Assembly: GCA_944470555.2 (NCBI GenBank)
Contig: OX104130.1
Coordinates: forward strand, 4,526,001-4,590,000
Length of the DNA: 64,000 bases
Origin: Heterobilharzia americana
Taxonomy: Eukaryota > Platyhelminthes > Trematoda > Strigeidida > Schistosomatidae
Direction: 5' to 3'
The notes beneath the pieces are model-generated. The model saw only the letters and a list, made by a program, of their open reading frames with translations. It ran no database searches and was not told where the DNA came from. Shown here piece by piece: positions 47,480 to 58,914 of the stretch (position 1 is the first letter of the stretch; every line of letters starts with the position of its first letter). Both the position numbers and the translations under genes were made by a program.

Positions 47480-47940
47480 TGTAAAAAGGTATTAGACGTT
47501 GCTCAACTGATTAGACTAATGCATACCTCAAGAGAGGCTCTGATCTCTCTGAAAAATACAAAGAACCGCTACAGAATCAGTTGTGGGGCTAAAGGGGAGG
47601 ACATACTCTGAAAGACCAAAACTCCTAAACCTATTCACCTTGGGTAATCGCAAGAAGGGGGCTGACCTTATTATGGCCTGCAGGATTGCCCATCAGACAA
47701 ACTATGGAAAAAAATTAACCTTACCTGTAATACAGCGGTCATCACGAGGAAACCCCTCCAGGATAGCATATCAGAGTCAACGCCATGCCCTATTCAATTT
47801 TTCCTCCCTGGGAGTATGTGCTTTAAGGAATGCCCTACCGCGACACATCATCACAGTCCCCTCAGTCGACTCATTCAGAAGACAGCTAGACAATTATGTC
47901 ACCTTACATGGTCTACCACGGATGTACTCCGGGAGTAAGC
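47480..47940 (+). mobile_element. CR1/jockey-like LINE, C-terminal coding tail (copy 3)
   Basis: The frame from 47583 reads LLNLFTLGNRKKGADLIMAC, then GVCALRNALPRHIITVPSVD and SFRRQLDNYVTLHGL. This is the same tail as copy 1 but clearly diverged, so it is a separate subfamily or an older insertion. The frame stays open to 48383 through a pyrimidine-rich run that is unlikely to be coding. Confidence 0.65.
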
Positions 47941-48582
47941 AACCTCACTGGCCCACCCTCACCTCCCTTCTGCCTACCACTCACTATCTCTCCTTAATGC
48001 ACTCACATTACCTACTAACTATTCCCTATAAAATAGAAACACGCTACCTATTTTTACCTTTCAGGCAACTCATACATACTTTTCTCTCTTCTATTTCGTC
48101 TCTTTTCTCACCTTTTCCCTTTTTTCTCTTCCGTTTTTCTTCCTTCCATTGTTTTTTTCACTCTTTACCACTACCTCGTTATTCTGGTTTAGGTACATAC
48201 ACACAAAGGAGTTATGATAGTCCCCTAACCTTCCCAGAAGCCTGCAGTTCTCCAACTACTCTACAAATTGCAACTAATTCAAAAAACATCCACCTCATCG
48301 AAGCTAAAAGCAGGAAAGCAGAGGGGATATCTTCATCCAATGCAGGAGCGAACCGAACAACTGGAACCAATCCCAAGGACTAGGCGAGAGAGATTAAAAA
48401 CTATTAGTTTTCTACGCTTGCACTATCAACATTGGAATATTGGGTATTGGATACCTGTCCAAGGGAGTGGCAGCACTTTCAAGGTGTAGAAATCTACCAT
48501 CTGTTTCTCTGTTGGGTGCGTTTGGATTATTTACACCAATGGACTTTCGGGTTTTGATGTAGAACTGTTAGCTACTCCTATT
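47941..48582. other. Upstream region of the adenylate cyclase gene
   Basis: A pyrimidine-rich LINE 3' UTR continues to about 48200. The rest has no recognised repeat. An in-frame TAG lies at 48487, ahead of the first Met codon of the cyclase gene. No TATA box or initiator can be assigned with confidence; a 5' UTR exon may exist upstream. Confidence 0.4.
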
Positions 48583-49239
48583 ATGAGTTCGGAAAATAAC
48601 CCATACGAAGCTAAAGAAAGTAAATTGAGTGGAAAGCACAGATTAAAAAGGTTTTATTTATTTGAAAGGTGCTCTGGAGGAATACTGAACCTTAAATTTG
48701 ATTCAGATGTATTGGAGTCGTTTTACTACAAATGTTCTTACCCAAGCTCTCGAGGAAGATTCCGTTTTGGTACGGCATTCACAACATTCTTGTCAGTCGT
48801 ATGGTTGATATACTTTTCAGTCTTGCAACCTCCAAGTTGTTTAGTGTACATAATTGGCTTCAGTCTCGGTGCTGTGATTTCTATTACATATTTCGTGGTC
48901 AGTTTTATCGACAGGCTTTTCAGGGCCAAAGCTGTATGGATCAGTAGCAGTCATGCTGGAGTTTCATGCCTACTTGTTCTGCTGACATTTACTCCATTAG
49001 AACCTGGTGCTACGTTGGCTTTTAATTTGAGCTTAGTTCTGCAGCTTGTACTGGTCACTTATACCATGTCTCCTTTGCGCTTATGGCAGTTGTTAGTAAT
49101 CTGTGGACCTGTCAGCATTTTACACGTCATATTAGCCAGTGTGATCTATGGTCATGTCCCGAGTTGGTTCGTGATAATATTTTTCGTTGGCCATTTGTGT
49201 GTTCACCTAATTGGAATAAATTTACACCTAATGTCACAA
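48583..49239 (+). CDS. ADCY9-like: Membrane adenylate cyclase (type 9-like), exon 1
   Basis: The enzyme makes cAMP from ATP in the plasma membrane under G-protein control. This exon gives residues 1-219. The N-terminal LFERCSGG...LKFDSDVLESFYYKC and RGRFRFG stretch aligns with the cytosolic N terminus of vertebrate type 9. It is followed by six hydrophobic helices: FTTFLSVVWLIYFSVL, LVYIIGFSLGAVISITYF, a third near residue 122, a fourth near 145, LLVICGPVSILHVILASVI and WFVIIFFVGHLCVHLIGI. It ends at LHLMSQ in phase 0 before a GTAAGT donor. ATG 48583 is the first Met after an in-frame stop at 48487; a spliced leader exon cannot be excluded. The gene is host, not mobile. Confidence 0.9.
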
Positions 49240-49729
49240 GTAAGTCCTAATAATTTGATTATATGGGACTGATGCATATATTCATGCTTAAAAACACTAA
49301 ATTCCAAGAAATGTTTTAGTTGTACAACTAAATACCCACCTGCTAATATTTTGGTATTGGACGTTGCTTATCAAAATAGCTTGTCTTACCAATATTTAAA
49401 AGTATCTCTTCTAGTATTGCCGGCAAACTCAAGCCATAGACATTAATTAATGAAGACACTGGAAATACAAAATGAATTGCTTTTCACATGCTGTTACTCC
49501 ACTGAGATTGCATCTTGACTCTTTTGGAGACTATGTACTAGAGCTGTTAGAGGGGATACTTTTGGTAAGTACATGACGTTTGGTCCCATATAAAGTCATA
49601 AGTCCACTGCCATTGGATTATTTTTCAAATACAATTCTTGTATAACAGCTTAAGAAATTCTTTCAGTGGTGTTCGTACTCATAAATAGGTAGTTTTTCTG
49701 CGAAGAATGTAATAATTGTTTGTCTGTTT
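49240..49729 (+). other. Intron 1, proximal part
   Basis: Intron 1 spans 49240-53023 (GTAAGT...ACAG, 3784 bases). This first part has no recognised element; the remainder is mostly LINE and SINE sequence listed separately. The stretch 51120-51940 in the same intron also holds nothing recognisable. Confidence 0.6.
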
Positions 49730-50355
49730 TGCATGCAGCTGAACAGGCTTCAGTTCTTTGACCACCGTTACCTTCGTAGTATAAGTTGTGTCGACACACG
49801 ACACTCGAGTGACGCAGAAGTCAGTCGTGGAGTTTTGGGGAGGAAAGGAAAGTCAGTTGATGAGGTTGTGAACTGTCATCGACTCAAATGGCTAAAACAT
49901 TTATTACGTAGGCTTAGCTACCACTTGGCTCATCACAAAGTGTTGGCTGGAGTAGGTTTATGGTGGAGAAAGGCTCAAAGCAGCCAAACTAAAACATGGC
50001 ATAACTGTATGAAGTATTTGACCATTATTCTGAGCCGTGAAGAGAAATAATTATTTCCCGGTTGGGTCCACATGACAGCTGAAAAAAAGGATTTGAGACT
50101 AGGTCATACGACTCAGAATCGATGTCATTGACGCAAATGTACCCATATGTTATTTCACTTTTAATCTCTGTACTGAATCCAGCATTTTCTCATTCCTCCT
50201 TCCTCTCTTTAACTGCTTCCTGCTACTTTCGACCGACTTTTCTTTCATTCCTCATCTTTCACCTTGTTGGTTTGTTACTAGTGGTGATATAAGGTGTAGC
50301 AGCTTGAGCCGCTACGCAGTAATGCTTGGTCCTGTATTGATATTGATGATGCTGT
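49730..50355 (+). mobile_element. RTE-like LINE (tail-TGA family), 3' end with C-terminal coding
   Basis: The frame 49733-50050 reads LNRLQFFDHRYLRSI, then GKSVDEVVNCHRLKWLKHLL and QTKTWHNCMKYLTIILSR, the C-terminal domain of this LINE. The 3' UTR and the terminal ATTGATATTGATGATG follow. It sits in intron 1 of the cyclase gene in sense orientation. It is the best coding copy of this family here, but it is 5' truncated. Confidence 0.8.
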
Positions 50356-50571
50356 GAACAAATGGTAGTACTTCTCTTAGTTGGCTTATATCCAGTTGTT
50401 AATTGCAAACAGGTTTAGTTATAATCCAGCAACCAATAGAATTACTTGGGTTAGTGACACTTAAAAGATGATATGAGGAAATCGCTCGTCGTTCAGCAGT
50501 AACTTCAAAAAAGATTAAGTGAAGTAATACCTCAGGATGAGTCTGTTCCATGCAACAACATTGAGTGATAA

Positions 50572-50573
<2 letters not shown>

Positions 50574-50621
<48 letters not shown>
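50574..50621. repeat. (TA)24 dinucleotide repeat
   Basis: A 48-base perfect AT/TA run lies between two LINE fragments of the same family in opposite orientation. Confidence 0.95.
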
Positions 50622-50623
<2 letters not shown>

Positions 50624-50639
50624 TAAGAAGACACTTATA

Positions 50640-51115
50640 GTCAAAGTCCTGTAACCCCTTCATGTCTTCCACTTTTAACGGCCATGTCTCACATCCGTAT
50701 AACAGGACGGAACGGACTGTAGCGTAGCATACTCGTCCTTTGATTGATACTCAAATATCTTGCCAGTCGCTGCTACAGAAGAAGCGATTTGGCAAATACC
50801 AAACGGACCTTCTCTATCCGAGCTGAGATTTCGTCAGTGACTAAATAAGTGAAGTGATTGACGCATTCCACCATTTCACTCCCTATCATTGGACTGGGAT
50901 TTCTTGCACTAGACCAGTTTTGGAGCACTATCTAGCATTTGACAGGTGCGAGACGCATGGCAAACATACTCAGATTTGTGCTGAATGCTCTCAGAAGACC
51001 TTGCATTTTGTAAGCGTCTTCACGTAGAGGGACAATAATGTCTGCCTACTTCACATCAACCAGATGACCTCCAGGGAGTAGGTCAATCCCTATGAAGTTT
51101 CCCTACAAACTACCA
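50640..51115 (-). mobile_element. RTE-like LINE (tail-TGA family), RT palm to C terminus
   Basis: On the minus strand broken frames give PGGHLVDVK followed by a mutated YADD (a stop in place of Y and a lost Asp), then REDAYKMQGLLRAFSTNL, VTDEISARIEKVRLVFAK and the [15 protein letters not shown] block. The order matches the fragment at 16690-17210. It is inactive. It lies in intron 1, antisense to the host gene. Confidence 0.7.
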
Positions 51116-52139
51116 ACCAAAATGTATTCTTGTATAGGAAGACCACTTGAGGGCAAACCGATATTTGATTCCATCGATGAGCGCGTACTATGAGGTATGT
51201 GACATGTAAGTGTACCTCTAATGTCCGTAGCTAACTATGAACCTTTTCTCACTGTCACAAGTGGTACTTTTTACTTTGTTTCATTTAAAAAGTTAACTTA
51301 TATTCACGTTCAACTATCCTTTAATTGTAAGATATGGATATTGCAAATAGGAACCAGAGAATAGTTTCCAACATATGTATGCATCTGACTTTTAGATGCT
51401 ACTTGCATTTGACAGGACCACCAATGAAATAAAGTTTTAAGTCCAAAGTAGTAGTTGCTGATCGTTGGGTTGTGGTGTCACCTGACTAAGGTAGTTGGTT
51501 AAAAGTATTTGTGAATTGAATGCGAATGTGGCATTTGATAAGAAAATTCTTGGGTACTTGTCTAAGTGAGTTATCAATAGCTTATTAGGGTAGTACTTTC
51601 AGCTTAAAGATATTTTTTCACTGTTTTTTCTGTTCACCTTTATGGTGTTTTATTTTACTTCTCCGATATATCAAAATTGTACCGCGTTTATCATTTATAT
51701 AATGCCATACCATACTTACCTTAATGTTTTGTGTATACACATCAGTCAGTTTCGTTGTTTCGCATTCCAAGTTACACTGAACGTACATATCTTTTCAGCA
51801 TGATTATCATAAATGTCGATTTTTCTCTTATTATCTTAAGTACGTTTGTCGCAGTACTCTAGCTATACGTGTTTCAATGAACCTAGCCTTTTTTCATTGA
51901 TCAGCCTTTTGCTCCATACAAGAGTATCCGTTTAATTCTTGGAATATGTTGATTAGACAGGCTGGAAAATGTTCAGTTCGTATTCAGTATTACGAACTGA
52001 CTCATGTTTTTCAGTCACATGTCAAAATCAAGTGTGTCTACTTTTTTCATCTCTTTAAGTCGTATGTAGTTAGATTGGCATCATTGGAAAAACAAAATCG
52101 AAACGCTTTCAGCTACCTTGTGCAATCTATACGCTAGGC

Positions 52140-52575
52140 AATGAGCCTTACCTACTGTGTGAGGGCTAGTGATACTACCTTGCCGCCTAAAGCTTGGTAG
52201 GTATGGCCGGCCTCGAGCCGATGACTCAATGATTGGTAGTCATCTCCATAAATCACTGAGTCACAGCCCTGCTAAAAGTTCTTGACTGTTGGTTTGAGTC
52301 ATATAGGGAGACTCAGACTAGCCGTGACAGCAGAAACCAATGGCTGGGGTCTTTAGGTGACATGGCTCATAATCGATGCTCATGGTGCACGTGTCCACAC
52401 TTCATCCTAACCGCCATGCTGAATTCAGCATTTTCTCACTCCCCCTTCCTCTCTTTTACTACTTTTGACTAATTTTTCTTTTTTCTCCGTTCCGCTTTAT
52501 TACTTTTTTACTCGTTGTGCTGATAGTAGATGCGCCAGCTGAACCGTTACGCAGTAATTGATACTGATTGATATA
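52140..52575 (+). mobile_element. RTE-like LINE (tail-TGA family), 3' UTR copy
   Basis: Shared landmarks are 'gacatggctcataatcgatgctcatgg', 'gctgaattcagcattttctcac', 'ccgttacgcagtaatt' and 'gatactgattgat'. The coding part is gone. The copy is collinear with those at 5130 and 55285. Confidence 0.6.
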
Positions 52576-52734
52576 ATTAAACTGTAGCAAGACATGTAGG
52601 CGAACGATATTGTTTTCCATATCTTACAAAACGTTATCTTATTTTTCACATTTAGAATCTAGCGTGTAGTTAGTGTAAAAAATTTAACACAATTCATCAC
52701 AAAAGTGTTTTTAATCCCCGTAAGTACTTACTGC

Positions 52735-52840
52735 TGCTTTACTTGGTTGTGGCTAGCAGAGGTATCTAGGATGTGCATTTCTTCCTATTTGGGACTCATC
52801 CTGGATTCCTCTGCCAACCACAACCAAATAAACCACCATA
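52735..52840 (-). repeat. Sm-alpha-like SINE, hammerhead half
   Basis: On the minus strand ATCCAGGATGAGTCCC, AAATA, GGAAGAAATGCAC and the tail 'ctctgctagccacaacc' follow the Sm-alpha order. The CUGANGA box is altered to AGGATGA and helix II is weakened. It is located in intron 1 near its 3' end. Confidence 0.55.
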
Positions 52841-53023
52841 ATAACAGGCATTATCGAGGGATCCTCATAGGAGCTCATATGCCAACAGAGACCGAACAAT
52901 CCGATCCAGTATAACAACGGAGAATTACAAGTATATCACAAATAGTTATACTTATTGCTTTAAAAAGTACCATTTTTTGTAGTTGAGGGAATTAATTATT
53001 CTTACCTTGTAATCTTGTTACAG

Positions 53024-53456
53024 GTTTGGCGTCGTTCAACATTTCTACGTATGGGTTATAACGCTTTAATGAGAAAAGCATTGAAAAAAGAACAAGAAAT
53101 CCGTGATGATATGATCCGTTCCTTAATGCCTAATCAAGTTGCTCAGGAGGTGATGCGTGAAGTTGGCAACGAAAGTGGAGTTGATTCTAGCAATGACAGT
53201 GATAATAATATGAATTCAAATAACACCGGTAGAAAGAATAAACGAAACAAGAAAACTTCGTCGAAACAAAGTCAGAATAGAAAATTGAAGAATAAAAAGC
53301 TACAAAATGATGCAGACAATATGGATCTAGATGGAAAAGGCTTTAAAATTAATGGATTAAGTTATATTGGAGATGGAGATGATAGTGATGAAGAATATGA
53401 GACACAGATATCCAAGAAAGCTAGTGTTGGGAGTAACTGTGAACAACCTGCACAAG
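53024..53456 (+). CDS. ADCY9-like: Membrane adenylate cyclase (type 9-like), exon 2
   Basis: The acceptor TTACAG precedes GTTTGGCGT, so the join reads LHLMSQ-VWRRSTFLRMG. This matches the vertebrate VRSRSTFLKVG segment at the same place. Residues 220-363 follow: a charged helical stretch KALKKEQEIRDDMIRSLMPN (the signalling helix before the C1 domain, comparable to ERMIHSVMP), then a linker rich in Asn, Ser, Lys and Asp (NDSDNNMNSNN, RKNKRNKKTSSK, GDGDDSDEEYE), longer and more biased than usual. The exon ends in phase 1 before a GTTAGT donor. Intron 2 is 6285 bases. Confidence 0.9.
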
Positions 53457-53569
53457 GTTAGTTTTTATTTAGTAATAAGTGCACAATGACTTTTAAGAAA
53501 GATCTGAACTCAGTTGACATGTCAACTTGTGATCCGTTAAAAGCCTGCTAGCACCAGACACCTGTTCTA

Positions 53570-53905
53570 CCCTGATTTAGGGTCCTTTAGTAGCGGTGTT
53601 CGTCGTTGACTTCGTTAGGAGGTGGTCCAGCCATGGATTGTCACTCTGGGGAAAGTACGTTACCCTTTTGGATGGATGCCTACTGATGACATTGGATGGT
53701 GACCATGCTGTTGTGAGTCGAAGAAAGTTGGGGAAAGTTGACCACTGAGTTGCAATGTATAGGCCATGAAACCGAATGTTCATGAGCTCAGTCCTTTAGA
53801 GGTCCATACATGAGCCCCATGCTACGAGACAGCTGTCTAATGCTCCAAGATTTTCAATGGTTTTCCAGCTGATGTCAATCCGTGGTGGGGACCACTGAAA
53901 TCATT
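53570..53905 (+). repeat. Hammerhead-family repeat (second family), decayed, in intron 2
   Basis: Landmarks include 'actgatgacattggatggtgacc', 'catgagccccatgctacgagacagctgtctaatgc' (a remnant of the ribozyme 3' half) and the tail 'ccagctgatgtcaatccgtgg'. CUGANGA and GAAA are both lost. Confidence 0.5.
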
Positions 53906-54650
53906 CGATCCCCACAAACTCCAGTCAAAGGAGTTTGGCGTTTTGCTCAACCGGCAGCCACTACATTGACTTGGTGGTCAGAGCTGCGTATCGCGATGAC
54001 CCAACGACTTGAATGACTTGAATGCTTGCTCCCTCAAGGTTCTACCATGCCAGAAGGGTTAGTTGGATAGTGGTCACACAAAAAGAAGTTTCCGTTGTAG
54101 TGTAAACTGCCACACTATAATGGGGGTCCGAAAGCGAAGCCGAACTACTGTTTGAACGTGAGTGTGACAACTGTAAGGTGTTTCTCACAGATGATCAGTA
54201 GTGCCATGCTGATGTTTCCTCTCCTATGGGATAGGGGATGGGATCAGAAAAGGTGTCGACCTGAAAATAGCACGTTGCGTGTAGCATTAACTGCAAACAT
54301 TGATAGTCCTGGTTTCATTCTCGTAAAATATCACCTTGCCACACCTCATAGGAGCAATGCGAAAAATTTCAGAAATTCACTTTAAACACATGAACAAGGA
54401 ACAAAGGGTACAGTTGATATTTACAAAGTTTGAAAAAAATAATACATTTTATGTAAAATAAGCAAACAAGTAACGTGGTTTAGAATTTAAGTACATATTT
54501 GCATCTTAAGTTACAAGTTACACCTATTACATTAAGTTCATAAGTTCTACTCAAATGTATGCATTGAAATATACGGAAGGTATTCCAGAATTTATAACTA
54601 AGAGGTTGGAAATTGGTCTCTTGTTCCACTGCATCACCTAATAATAATAA
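53906..54650. other. Intron 2 sequence, unassigned
   Basis: No clear element is visible. The 77-codon plus ORF at 54152-54385 has no motif. Confidence 0.4.
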
Positions 54651-54739
54651 TTGCAGGTGCACCATTCTGTTCCACTTTGATATGTGTATCATTAACTGTC
54701 TTCTATCGATTGCTAACAGCTCATGAAACTCATCTCAAT

Positions 54740-54945
54740 TGCTTAGGATTTCTTTTATTTTACTGGTTAACGTTTCTGATATGCAATTCGTTATCCATAT
54801 TCAAATCAAGGTGTCTGTTGATCTTTAAGATATGGTTTTTGTCATCTAATTCCTCCTTGTGTGTGTGGAGAGTTTTCCAGGTGCCAGGAACACGTCCAAG
54901 TTCAATTTCTTCTACCTTGATGTTAACAGACGCATAACATAATAT
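54740..54945 (-). pseudogene. Coding-like stretch of unknown origin in intron 2
   Basis: The minus strand has an ATG-less open stretch of about 60 codons reading VNIKVEEIELGRVPGTWKTL, then THKEELDDKN and LKINRHLDLNMDNELHIR before a stop. The composition is protein-like. Without family motifs or splice sites it is more likely a fragment of a mobile element than an exon of a nested gene. Confidence 0.25.
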
Positions 54946-55284
54946 AAGGTGGTATATAGATGTGTAAATAATTGGTAATTAGAATTTATTTTGACATTTT
55001 TTCCCATAGGAAAGATGCCTACTACGTTTTTCTTATTAGTGTAATGATGCTGATATTGATAGATATTTAGGTCAAAATATTGACAAATGAAAATTTTCAC
55101 TTGTTGAGTATAATTTAATTATAAAGTGCTTCGGTTTAATGGGAATCAGCTTTATATGTTTTACGATTCGAAATTTTTCAAAATCTTTTAACGTTGACTA
55201 CTGATTCGCTCGATATCATCAAAGACTAATCACAGTGCAGGTTTCATCTTTGAACCATGAGATATAAGTAACACTAGCCGGTTA

Positions 55285-55595
55285 GGATCCGTGGGACAAG
55301 AGAAACTAGTAATTGGAGACTGTAGGTGATATGGCTGAGAACCGATGTCAGTGGGGCACAGATGCATACACACATTATCCTCATCTTAACTCCTATACTT
55401 AATCTCATCATCACCTCAGTCTTCCTTCCTCTCTCTTACTACTTTCTGCTTCTACTTTCATTGACCGACTTTTCCTTCCTTCTTCCTTTCCTATTTTATT
55501 GCCTTGTTACTTGATGTGCTGGTATAGGGTGTGTGGTAACTTGGACTGTTGTGCAGTAATGCCTGGTCCAATATTGATCTTGATGGTGATGATGA
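55285..55595 (+). mobile_element. RTE-like LINE (tail-TGA family), 3' UTR copy
   Basis: It contains 'gatatggctgagaaccgatgtcagtgg', a C/T-rich run ('cttcctctctcttactactttctgc'), 'gtgcagtaatgcctgg' and the terminal 'aatattgatcttgatggtgatgatga'. No coding remains. It lies in intron 2, in sense orientation. Confidence 0.6.
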
Positions 55596-55984
55596 AATAA
55601 AACTCAAATGTTTATTTTGTGAAAGCCATTTATTTATAAACAATTGTGTAGTCATTCAATGCAGTGTGAATACCCAAGACCTTTTAATTAGAAGTAAAGG
55701 ATTTGTGCTGTTACGATGTACAAACACACCATCTGCAAACGTTCTCCAAATGCAGATAAATTGTGTTCCTGACAAATTATGAAGAAGCATATTCTACATA
55801 ATGAGGAATGATAACTTAGATCGTTTTCCACTGAATTAAATGGGAAGTCACAAAATTGATTGTATTAATCTCAGTCATTTTAACCAACGTAGACTTCTAT
55901 TCTTAGAAAAGTGAGCCTAACCACAAGCAACTGTTCTTCATGATTTTTCTAGTGGTATGCGGGTGATTGTTCAAGGGGAAGGGA

Positions 55985-56065
55985 GAATGTGAGTTGCAAC
56001 AGGATTCGAACCTCTGGGTTGGTAGCCTAGGACTACCAGTCGAGCTACGAGACTCCACTGCTACT
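55985..56065 (-). repeat. tRNA-derived SINE head
   Basis: On the minus strand TAGCTCGACTGGTAG (A box) and GGTTCGAATCC (B box) are spaced about 35 bases apart, as in tRNA genes. The anticodon and acceptor stems do not pair cleanly and no CCA-type end is visible, so it is a tRNA-like SINE head, not a tRNA gene. Confidence 0.5.
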
Positions 56066-56094
56066 CACCAAGTCCTAACTTCACTCTAGTTGTT

Positions 56095-56190
56095 TTTTGG
56101 AGCTTTGGCTCATTAGTTTAAGGAGTTGACTTTCGACCAATGGCTCACGGGTTTGAACTCAATAAACAGTCAGGCAGGCATCAGTCTCAC
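56095..56190 (+). repeat. tRNA-derived SINE head
   Basis: GGCTCATTAGTTTAAGGAG (A-box region), 'gttgactttcgacc' and 'cacgggtttgaactc' (B box) are in order. The same family occurs at 59405 and, reversed, at 10620 and 62080. Confidence 0.5.
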
Positions 56191-56429
56191 AAGGTGTAAC
56201 CTATTTTTACAAAAAAATCAGGGGAGACTTGAATTTTCGTCTGTGAATTACTAAAATATAACTTTTGTTTCTTCGATCTGACGTTTCCTCGATGAAAGTG
56301 GACAGACATTTGAAAACTTATGTTCTAGACTATTGATGAAGAGGTCTAGAGTTGTCATTGGAATTCATAAATCACCACAAGTAAAGCGGTTTTCAACTCA
56401 TAATCCACACTGTATTATAGAGCAATGTC

Positions 56430-58115
56430 TTCATGGAGCGGAAAGCAGCAGGACCAGATGGAATTCCTCCAAAAGCACTGAGAACAAACGCAGAGACAAC
56501 AACGGACACGCTCATATCACTATTGCAGAAGGTTTGGAAGGAAGAATAGGTATCTGCCAACTGATTGGAAGGAGGGCTACCTTGTCAAATCCCTAAAGAG
56601 GGGAGACCTAAGTCTGCAAAAACTGGCGAGGAATCATGCTCCACCCCTGTACATCCCGAGCAAAGTATTAAGCCGCATCATCCTGGAGAGACTAAACAAT
56701 GCTCTGGATTCAAAATTATGACCAGAACTGGCCGGGTTTAGGAAGTACAAATCATATGCGGATCAAATTGCAACACTACGCTAAACTACGCATCATCATG
56801 GAACAGAGTATAGAATGGCAGTCAGGTGGATCTTTACCTCAAAATCATCAACTTTGAAAACGCATTTCACAGCGTGGACCAAGAAGTAATTTGGCAGGCA
56901 GCTGCTTCAACACTACGGTTTTAGTGCCACAAACCTTTATCAACCTCGTTCAACAGCAGCTGTATACTATATGATGCTACATGCCAAGTGATTCACAATA
57001 GAGAGCTCAGTGATGACTTCGAAGTGAAGACAAGGGACAGGAGTAAGACAAGGTTGCAGCCTACCATCACCGATGATCTTTCTGATTGTGGTGGACTCGA
57101 CTGGATCATGCAACAAACTGTGACGAGCGAGAAGAATGGGCATATACTGGTTACACCGACGAAAAGATCCTACAAGATTTGGATTTCGCTGCCGATGATG
57201 ATTTATATCTAATGTCTTGTCGTACAAACTCGAAGATCTACAGACGAAAACTAACAAGTTGGCAGAAGAGGCGAAGCAGCGAAGACGGGACTTCCCTCAG
57301 GTGAACGTAGAGAATACAGAGGTGATGAAGAAGAAAGCCAACCAACAACATCAACAACGGCAAGCACCAATCACCATGAACGGGAGAAATATTAAGGAAG
57401 TTATCTCTTTCACCTACACCTGCCTAAACAGGGCAGCATCGTCTCAACTGCAGGCGACCCAAGCACAGATCACGATGTCAAAGTCAGTATCGGAAAAACA
57501 GCAAGACAGGCATTCACTAATCTGAAATCAATATGGAGATCTACTGCACTGCACTGCACTGCACTCAGCATAAAGCGTGAACAACATCCCGATTCTCAAC
57601 ACTAATGTCAGACAAGTCAGTCAGTGCTTCTATGCTATGGTTGAGAGACTTGGTGCGTTACGATAAGTACTTACAACAAACTGCAGACATTCATCAACTG
57701 CGGCCGCCTACGCTCACTCGACACTGACACTGAAGATCAGATGGCCAGAATAATGAGAATAAGCAACAAGGAACTCTGGCTGGCTGGCTGGCTGGCAACG
57801 AACCAACGGAGCAAGAACCTATCGCCCAACAAATATGCAGAAACACAAAGTGGAGATGGATTGGATTGGACATAGACTGAGAAGGCCGATTGGAGATATC
57901 ACGCGCCAGGTCAGGCCAGGCCGTCGAGTGGAACCCAAATGGGAAACGACGAGTTGGGCGTCCCATCTGAGGGTGAAGTAGTGGAGGAGATCGTGTGAGG
58001 AAGGAATGAAAGCTTGTGGGCAGTGGTGGAGTCAGGTTCAAAAGACTGTAGAGAAGAGAGTGAAATGGTGAAGTGTTACTTAAGCCCTATCTTCCACTAG
58101 GAACCCAAATGACGA

Positions 58116-58154
<39 letters not shown>

Positions 58155-58175
58155 TAATAAAATAATAATAATAAT
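56430..58175 (+). mobile_element. RTE-like LINE (tail-TAA family), longest copy
   Basis: This covers most of the RT. Decayed frames show AAGPDGIPPKAL (near 56448), NWRGI, AGFRK with a following ADQIATL, FINFE-F-SVD near 56850-56880, FINLVQQ, a mutated 'gtgaagacaagggacagg' block, DWIMQQTVTSEK and the LEDLQTKTNKLAEEAKQRRR stretch. The element ends with 'taggaacccaaatgacgag' and a (TAA)n tail to 58175. Multiple frameshifts are present. It sits in intron 2 of the cyclase gene in sense orientation. It shares private variants with the reverse copy at 62765-64000. Confidence 0.85.
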
Positions 58176-58914
58176 ATGATAACGAAAGCAATTCTTTCAA
58201 ATCGCAAACAACTTAGAAGCTTAAGAAGATTCCCCCCCCCCCCACTTATATGAGAATATGCAGGGCCAAAGATTGTTGGGCTTTCTACTCTCAAAATATG
58301 CATGTTTTCAGCATACAGAGGATTTAGAGTGTAGTGGATACAGTTAACAAGACTACCTTATGACTACTACACTTAAATTGACTTCGCTTTAACTATATTT
58401 TACCTGCGGTAGACCTTTACTGATAATATATGAATAGAATTTCTAATATAATTAAAAAATGTTCACCATCTTTTGGTTTGATCAACGTATTTGATCTCAT
58501 TTTCTGTTTCATTTGGCAACTGACAAACTAAGAATTTTTATTACATCTTTTTCGCAATAAAACTGATTCTGTTTTCGAACAGTCAAAGGAAGTAAAATGC
58601 AAATACAGGAAAAACTGTTGACATTAAACAAACTCTATCGCCAGTAGCGTTGGTCAGATATCTGCGTTAAGATTGCTATACAGCATAGAAGAGCATGAAG
58701 GTGTGACCCAGGGAATCTGGAAATCGATTTTCTTCAGTCGATGAATAAGACGTTCGAACATTGCTCCACCTACTGACGCATAGATAGTCCGGCTGTGTGT
58801 TAAACCTCATACAATAGGCATAATTTGTCGTCTAATAGTGAAACTTGTATCTAATATTCATGAGTCGTATCATGTTGGTTAAGATGGAAACTGGGTTGTG
58901 TGGCAGATTATGAA
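58176..58914. other. Intron 2 sequence, unassigned
   Basis: It includes a C homopolymer of about 11 near 58232-58243. No gene or repeat family is recognised. Confidence 0.4.

Noticed and set aside
47583..48383. 266-codon ORF as a host gene upstream of the cyclase
   Set aside because: Its first half is the C-terminal tail of a CR1/jockey-like LINE, and the remainder is pyrimidine-rich 3' UTR-like sequence.
55985..56065. tRNA gene on the minus strand
   Set aside because: A and B boxes are present but the acceptor and anticodon stems do not pair; it belongs to a dispersed SINE-like set.
57694..58041. 115-codon minus ORF and its near-identical partner at 62866-63108 as a duplicated gene
   Set aside because: Both are antisense shadows of the tail-TAA LINE coding region.
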